Assembly (NCBI GenBank): GCA_964637705.1
Contig: CAZWVM010000046.1
Span: forward strand, 1-21,281
DNA from: CAZWVM01 sp964637705
GTDB taxonomy: Bacteria; UBA8481
Length of the DNA stretch: 21,281 bases
Direction: 5' to 3'
In this document: one piece after another, positions 20,653 through 21,281 of the stretch
Numbering within the stretch: the first letter of the stretch is position 1
How the letters are laid out: every line of letters starts with the position of its first letter
Program-made: the position numbers and the translations under genes
Notes under the pieces: generated by a model
Database searches by the model: none
Seen by the model: the letters and a program-made list of their open reading frames with translations, nothing else
What the model was told of the DNA's origin: nothing

Positions 20653-21281
20653 ATGAACATGACGCTGACCGAAACGATCTTCGCGCGCAAGAGCGGCAAG
20701 GCCTCCGTCCGTCCGGGCGACAACGTCTGGGTGAACGTGGACGTGCTCATGACCCACGACGTCTGCGGGCCCGGCACCATCGGCGTCTTCAAGCGCGAGT
20801 TCGGCGCGAACGCGAGAGCCTGGAATCGCGAGGGCGTCGTCATCATACCCGACCACTACATCTTCACTCTCGACGCCAAGTGCAACCGGAACGTCGACCT
20901 CCTGCGTGAATTCGCCCGGGATCAGAACCTGCCCTATTTCTACGACGTGACCGACGGCGAGCCCTGGAAGTTCGACGCGTCCCGCGATCCCCTGAAGCGC
21001 CAGCATGGCGCGAACTACGCCGGCGTCTGCCACACGGCCCTCGCCGAGCGCGGGCACGTGCGGCCCGGCGAGGTGCTTCTCGGCACGGATTCCCACACGT
21101 GCATGGCCGGGGCTTTCAACGAGTTCTCCTCCGGGATCGGCAACACCGACGCCGGGTTCGTGCTGGGCACGGGCCGACTGCTTCTCAAGACCCCGCCGAC
21201 GCTGCGCTTCATCCTTGACGGGACCCTGCGCGAGGGCGTCATGGCCAAGGACATCATCCTCTGGATCATCGGACAGATCGG
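20653..21281 (+). CDS. Aconitase-superfamily dehydratase large subunit, LeuC/homoaconitase type (partial, runs off the window)
   Basis: The frame is open from ATG 20653 to the window edge (209 residues so far). Visible motifs are MTLTETIFARKSG at the start, NVDVLMTHDVCGP, IPDHYIF, GVCHTALAERG and the family hallmark LLGTDSHTCMAGAFNEFSSG, followed by GNTDAGFVLGTG. These match the 3-isopropylmalate dehydratase/homoaconitase large-subunit family, a [4Fe-4S] dehydratase. The iron-sulphur cysteines lie further downstream, outside the window. The substrate (isopropylmalate in leucine synthesis, homocitrate or a methyl analogue) cannot be settled here; the small subunit is not seen. The start rests on the TAGACT box 6 bp upstream. 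Confidence 0.9.
   Translation, partial: MNMTLTETIFARKSGKASVRPGDNVWVNVDVLMTHDVCGPGTIGVFKREFGANARAWNREGVVIIPDHYIFTLDAKCNRNVDLLREFARDQNLPYFYDVTDGEPWKFDASRDPLKRQHGANYAGVCHTALAERGHVRPGEVLLGTDSHTCMAGAFNEFSSGIGNTDAGFVLGTGRLLLKTPPTLRFILDGTLREGVMAKDIILWIIGQI

Overview
This is a chromosomal stretch from a high-GC, Gram-negative-type bacterium (a lipobox lipoprotein and a large Sec-exported protein are present). It looks like ordinary housekeeping sequence: there are no phage, transposase or CRISPR genes. The phylum cannot be fixed from the sequence. The mix of a TrpB2-type tryptophan synthase, NikR, MtnA and TANNNT-type leaderless promoters suggests a little-studied environmental lineage rather than a model proteobacterium.

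Layout, left to right. (1) 1-1700: tRNA-Lys(TTT), a small DUF6884-like gene, a one-domain GGDEF diguanylate cyclase, then tRNA-Ser(TGA) on the minus strand, whose 3' end and trailer are duplicated as an 89-bp direct repeat. (2) 1731-8373: a minus-strand NodB-type polysaccharide deacetylase, divergent from a plus-strand overlapping operon of two NAD-dependent sugar-nucleotide-type SDR proteins and full-length cobalamin-dependent methionine synthase. (3) 8427-11434, plus strand: a BNR-repeat lipoprotein, an orphan HicB-like protein, a strong intrinsic terminator, and trpB2. (4) 11451-12497: nikR (minus), a 132-bp inverted-repeat element, and a DCC-type thiol protein (plus). (5) 12519-18030, all minus and read right to left: mtnA-hemD, a 71-bp gap, then an unknown polytopic membrane protein-trpC-ftsE-ftsX. 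All four junctions other than that gap are ATGA stop/start overlaps, so translational coupling is likely. (6) 18145-20442, minus: a 765-residue secreted modular protein (two blocks of three 40-residue Trp-rich helical repeats, poly-Ser linkers, an Ig-like segment, a DUF2135-like domain and a duplicated C-terminal module). (7) 20653 to the window end, plus: the start of a LeuC/aconitase-family dehydratase.

Two things stand out. First, the secreted repeat protein has no family I can name for most of its length and is the best candidate for an undescribed system. Second, the first genes of several transcription units share a TANNNT box ending exactly 6 bp (five cases) or 9 bp (two cases) before the ATG. 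That places the predicted transcription start at or within 3 nt of the start codon, so leaderless transcription seems a regular mode in this organism. Other genes (174, 697, 10070 and the secreted protein) carry clear Shine-Dalgarno sequences instead.
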